DNA of 64,000 nt from Chryseobacterium taiwanense (lineage in GTDB: Bacteria > Bacteroidota > Bacteroidia > Flavobacteriales > Weeksellaceae). The notes under the pieces are model-generated. The model was not told the DNA's origin. It did no database searches and was given only the letters and a program-made list of their open reading frames with translations. The DNA lies in the NCBI RefSeq assembly GCF_000813825.1, contig NZ_JWTA01000005.1, forward strand, positions 452,091 to 516,090. The letters are read 5' to 3'. Position numbers and translations under genes: made by a program. Below, in pieces: positions 61,726 to 64,000 of the stretch (positions are counted from its first letter, which is position 1; every line of letters starts with the position of its first letter).

Positions 61726-62140
61726 ATATTTTAAACACTTTTATCTATGATTTGGTACGTGTAAGTCAAATTAAACAAGAATTGCAACGTTCATTTTTAT
61801 GAAGTATTTTTTTATAATTAAAGTTTCTGGCAATCGAGCTCTAAGAATTTAAAATATTCACGTTGAATTTAGAATGAATTTTAGAAATTAAAAAGATAGT
61901 GTGGCTCAGCCATGAATAATGACATCAGTTATCGGATCGTTCAACAATTTCCTTAAACATCATGCTACTGTATAACTTGATTAATTATTCTTACGATAAA
62001 TATGCTAATTCCATGATTTCGTGGACAAAGGTTTTGGTCAGGTCAGATAATGTTCTTAGATTTGATCTTGATTATGTTTGTTAGTATAGATCATTTTAAA
62101 TGACAATATTATTTTACAGCTCTTCAAATTTATCCAAATT
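61726..62140. other. gene-free stretch
   Basis: 415 bases without a credible ORF. The only signal seen is a perfect -7 box TATGTTTG at 62073-62080, 60 bases before the next gene. No repeat or RNA gene was recognised. Confidence 0.5.
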
Positions 62141-62683
62141 ATGAAAAAACAAATCTTTACCGCTGCGCTGTCTCTGGGAGCCATCGCTTTTGGAACGGAC
62201 CGGGTTCTGGCACAAAATTCGGGACAGGTGAGTACATCAGTAAATATTATTTTATCGGATGTTATTGCAATGGACATTGGTACTGTTGCTTCAGAAGGTA
62301 CTGTAGATTTTAATTATGGAACTACAAAAGATTATAATTCGGCAAAAAATGTGACTGTTCCAAACAGTTTGGTCATTATTTCCTCTAAAAATTTTGATGT
62401 AAAAGTAAAGTCTGAAGGTGCGCACTTTGTAAGTGGTGCAAACGTAATTCCAGTAGATATATTAAAGGTGAAAGCAGTACCAGGCGGAAGTGTGACGGGA
62501 ACCCTGAATGAGGTTACCTTATCTACAAATGATCAGGTATTGGTAAGTAATGCAAGTTTAGGTACCAAACAGTCTTTAAATATTGCCTATTCTATTTCAG
62601 CGGAAAAAGCATCCAATGTACTCCTCGGAAAACCACAAGGAACTTACACACAAAAAGTAACTTATACTGCCACTGCATTATAA
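62141..62683 (+). CDS. small secreted beta-rich protein, tandem family member 1
   Basis: A 180-residue protein with signal peptide (MKKQIFTAALSLGAIAFGTDRVLAQ). The mature part is beta-rich: NIILSDVIAMDIGTVASEG, VDFNYGTTKDYNSAKNVTVPNSLVI, SKNFDVKVKSEGAHFVSG and the end GTYTQKVTYTATAL. It resembles a DUF4402-like or pilin-like sandwich, but the family is not certain. The gene at 62888 is a clear paralogue and a fragment of a third copy lies at the window end. Possibly a surface or fibre subunit; that is inference. It ends at a strong terminator. Confidence 0.8.
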   Translation: MKKQIFTAALSLGAIAFGTDRVLAQNSGQVSTSVNIILSDVIAMDIGTVASEGTVDFNYGTTKDYNSAKNVTVPNSLVIISSKNFDVKVKSEGAHFVSGANVIPVDILKVKAVPGGSVTGTLNEVTLSTNDQVLVSNASLGTKQSLNIAYSISAEKASNVLLGKPQGTYTQKVTYTATAL

Positions 62684-62702
62684 ATAAATATTTTTTCCAA
62701 TA

Positions 62703-62746
62703 GAAAAGCCCTCAATACTTTCAAGTGTTGAGGGCTTTTCTTTTTC
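62703..62746 (+). terminator. intrinsic terminator
   Basis: Seventeen-base stem GAAAAGCCCTCAATACT / AGTGTTGAGGGCTTTTC with one wobble and loop TTCA, then T-rich sequence. Confidence 0.93.
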
Positions 62747-62825
62747 AGCCAGATAAATCAACCTTGTAGTTATTTTACTACATGAACTTCCATTTTCAAC
62801 TACAAAGAAACTTTTTTCACCGCTG

Positions 62826-62833
62826 TAGATTTG
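62826..62833 (+). promoter_or_regulatory. -7 box (TAGATTTG)
   Basis: Exact TAnnTTTG, 54 bases before the second family member. The terminator before it shows that the two genes are transcribed separately. Confidence 0.5.
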
Positions 62834-62887
62834 TAATGTCAAAAGAGGACAATTAAATAAGAATAAAAATTAAAAAATAATAATATC

Positions 62888-63433
62888 ATGACAAAACAAA
62901 TCTTAATCACAGCTTTAACTTTCGGAGCAATCATATTAGGAACTAGCAATGTTCAGGCTCAGAACACTACAGCAACTACAACGGTAAACATTACCTTGAA
63001 TGATGTGATCTCTATCGATGCAGGAAGTACAGCAATTGGTAATACAGTTGATTTCAACTATGCTACTGCGGCAGACTATAATTCGGATCAAACAATTACT
63101 AAAGCCAACTCTTTAAAAGTTACTTCAACGAAAAACTTTAATGTTAAAGTAAAAGCAGGAGGTGCTAACTTTATGAATGGAACGAACTTAATCCCTGTAA
63201 ATGTCTTGACGATAAAAGCGGCTACAGCTGCCGGAACAATGGGAGGAACAAAAAGCGCTGTAGTTTTATCTGCGACTGATCAAACCTTAGTATCTAATGC
63301 TCCTCTTGGAAGTGCATTAACACTGAATTTGGACTACACGATTCCAGCAGCTAAATCCTCATCTTCTGATATTTTAGGTAAACCAGCCGGAACTTATACG
63401 CAAACAGTAACTTATACTGCGACAGCTTTATAA
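62888..63433 (+). CDS. small secreted beta-rich protein, tandem family member 2
   Basis: A 181-residue paralogue of the product at 62141. Signal peptide MTKQILITALTFGAIILGTSNVQAQ. Matching segments: NITLNDVISIDAGSTAIGN, VDFNYATAADYNSDQTITKANSL, STKNFNVKVKAGGANFMNGTNLIPVNVL and GTYTQTVTYTATAL. The last 12 residues are almost the same in both, as expected if this strand has a conserved role such as donor-strand assembly or secretion. Function is unknown. A short Cys-rich ORF starts 46 bases later. Confidence 0.8.
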   Translation: MTKQILITALTFGAIILGTSNVQAQNTTATTTVNITLNDVISIDAGSTAIGNTVDFNYATAADYNSDQTITKANSLKVTSTKNFNVKVKAGGANFMNGTNLIPVNVLTIKAATAAGTMGGTKSAVVLSATDQTLVSNAPLGSALTLNLDYTIPAAKSSSSDILGKPAGTYTQTVTYTATAL

Positions 63434-63479
63434 TTGCTGAGCTTTAATAAAACTATTCATTTTTTAAATCAGATATATT

Positions 63480-63668
63480 ATGGAAAAAAATAAAAGTATA
63501 GTGACAGAATGTTTCAAATGTGGAACACGTTATGAGAACTATTTTAAAGCATCACCCTGCTGTAAATCAATTGTTTTGAAAGTAGATGAAAATGGAAACC
63601 GTACAAGTATAACTTTTATCAGCTCATTATCATTACTACGTTCAGAATCTATTCAAGTAAGTAGATAA
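63480..63668 (+). CDS. small zinc-ribbon-like protein
   Basis: A 62-residue ORF with CFKCGTRYENYFKASPCCKS: four cysteines in CxxC-x12-CC spacing, as in a zinc ribbon. There is no signal peptide. It follows the second family member by 46 bases with no terminator between, so it may be co-transcribed. The small size makes coding less certain, but the Cys pattern is unlikely by chance. Confidence 0.5.
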   Translation: MEKNKSIVTECFKCGTRYENYFKASPCCKSIVLKVDENGNRTSITFISSLSLLRSESIQVSR

Positions 63669-63783
63669 TAATATATAAAACATATCTACTGGGATTAAAT
63701 AGTATCAAAAAATTAATTTTATTTGTTAGTAAAATTTATTTAAGTAAAAATTTTTCATATTAATATTTTGTGATTTGGTGTTT

Positions 63784-63814
63784 CAAAGGCTTCCTATAGG
63801 AGGCCTTTGATTTT
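63784..63814 (+). terminator. intrinsic terminator
   Basis: Eleven-base arms CAAAGGCTTCC / GGAGGCCTTTG with one wobble and loop TATA, then a T-rich tail. About 115 bases after the zinc-ribbon ORF. Confidence 0.75.
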
Positions 63815-63876
63815 GTATGTATGATATCGATATGGAGAAAATTCAAAATCCGGGAATAAGTATCTATCAGCTGTAA

Positions 63877-64000
63877 GGTAGAATCTATGTTTTCATTTTA
63901 ATAGATGTAGGAAATGTTGCTTCGGGAGGTGCTGTAGATTTTAAGTATGTGAATACAACAGCCTATAATTCTTCAAAAAGTGTAACGGTGCCAAACCATT
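63877..64000 (+). pseudogene. degenerate third copy of the secreted beta-rich family, 5'-truncated
   Basis: The frame ending the window reads IDVGNVASGGAVDFKYVNTT then AYNSSKSVTVPNH, which matches residues of both upstream paralogues. The signal peptide and first strand are missing: upstream in the same frame is unrelated sequence with a TAA at 63874-63876 and no start codon in between. It continues past the window edge, so a later intact part cannot be excluded. Confidence 0.7.

Noticed and set aside
59261..61915. GTGGCTCAGC found on both sides of the TonB-dependent barrel gene
   Set aside because: Only 10 bases match and the surroundings differ, so it is not enough to call attachment sites or a repeat.
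1..64000. CRISPR arrays, tRNA or rRNA genes, integrases, transposases
   Set aside because: Looked for in gaps and ORFs; no regularly spaced repeats, cloverleaf-like segments or recombinase motifs were recognised.

Overview
The window reads as chromosomal DNA from a Bacteroidota bacterium, most likely family Weeksellaceae and close to Chryseobacterium. The evidence is low GC, TAnnTTTG-type -7 promoter boxes without clear Shine-Dalgarno sites, type IX secretion (T9SS) C-terminal sorting domains, SusC-type outer-membrane proteins, TPR/AraC sensors, and a fused alpha/beta E1 of a 2-oxoacid dehydrogenase. No rRNA, tRNA, CRISPR array, integrase or transposase was recognised. The genus is an inference from protein style, not a database result.

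Layout. 1-8.6 kb: housekeeping genes (3' end of queA, a four-helix-bundle cassette, rlmN, a sterol desaturase-type oxidase, a polyprenyl diphosphate synthase, a fused E1). 8.6-14 kb: an HxlR-type regulator divergent from an Old Yellow Enzyme, a C1 peptidase and a T9SS cargo protein. 14.2-24.6 kb: the most unusual locus, with an ECF sigma factor, a membrane-anchored vWA protein containing a SusC-type plug domain, a SusC-type barrel that has no plug, and a giant alpha-2-macroglobulin-like protein with another embedded plug. 24.6-31.4 kb: a GbsR/MarR regulator and what looks like its lipid or membrane regulon (membrane/SRPBCC protein, methyltransferase, DCC-type protein, desaturase, SRPBCC, DUF2071, TIGR01777), with three related palindromes in front of units of the block.

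31.5-36 kb: secreted glycosidases (GH29 fucosidase, GH3 with PA14). 36-44.5 kb: lipoamide dehydrogenase, PH-domain protein, patatin, an SPFH protein with vault-like repeats, and a GldA-like ATPase. 44.7-47.9 kb: an AraC regulator, an SDR and a zinc alcohol dehydrogenase, with shared 16-bp operator-like repeats. 48-52.9 kb: a second macroglobulin-like/plug protein, a DUF1080 lipoprotein and another lipoprotein. 53-59.2 kb: two tandem beta-lactamase-fold hydrolases with TPR tails and two AraC-type membrane sensors. 59.4-64 kb: a TonB-dependent barrel and a tandem family of small secreted beta-rich proteins whose third copy is degenerate.

The best candidate for an undescribed system is 14.2-24.6 kb. 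A SusC-like barrel has lost its plug, and both flanking genes carry free plug domains joined to a vWA domain or to a macroglobulin thioester domain, all behind an ECF sigma factor. The sequence shows this arrangement directly; any mechanism (plug supplied in trans, contact or protease sensing) is inference. Intergenic repeats are also plentiful: one REP-like family at 29.0, 29.6, 30.45 and 53.0 kb, an S23-gene cassette flanked by inverted repeats with a solo copy at 30.4 kb, and several elements with inverted ends.
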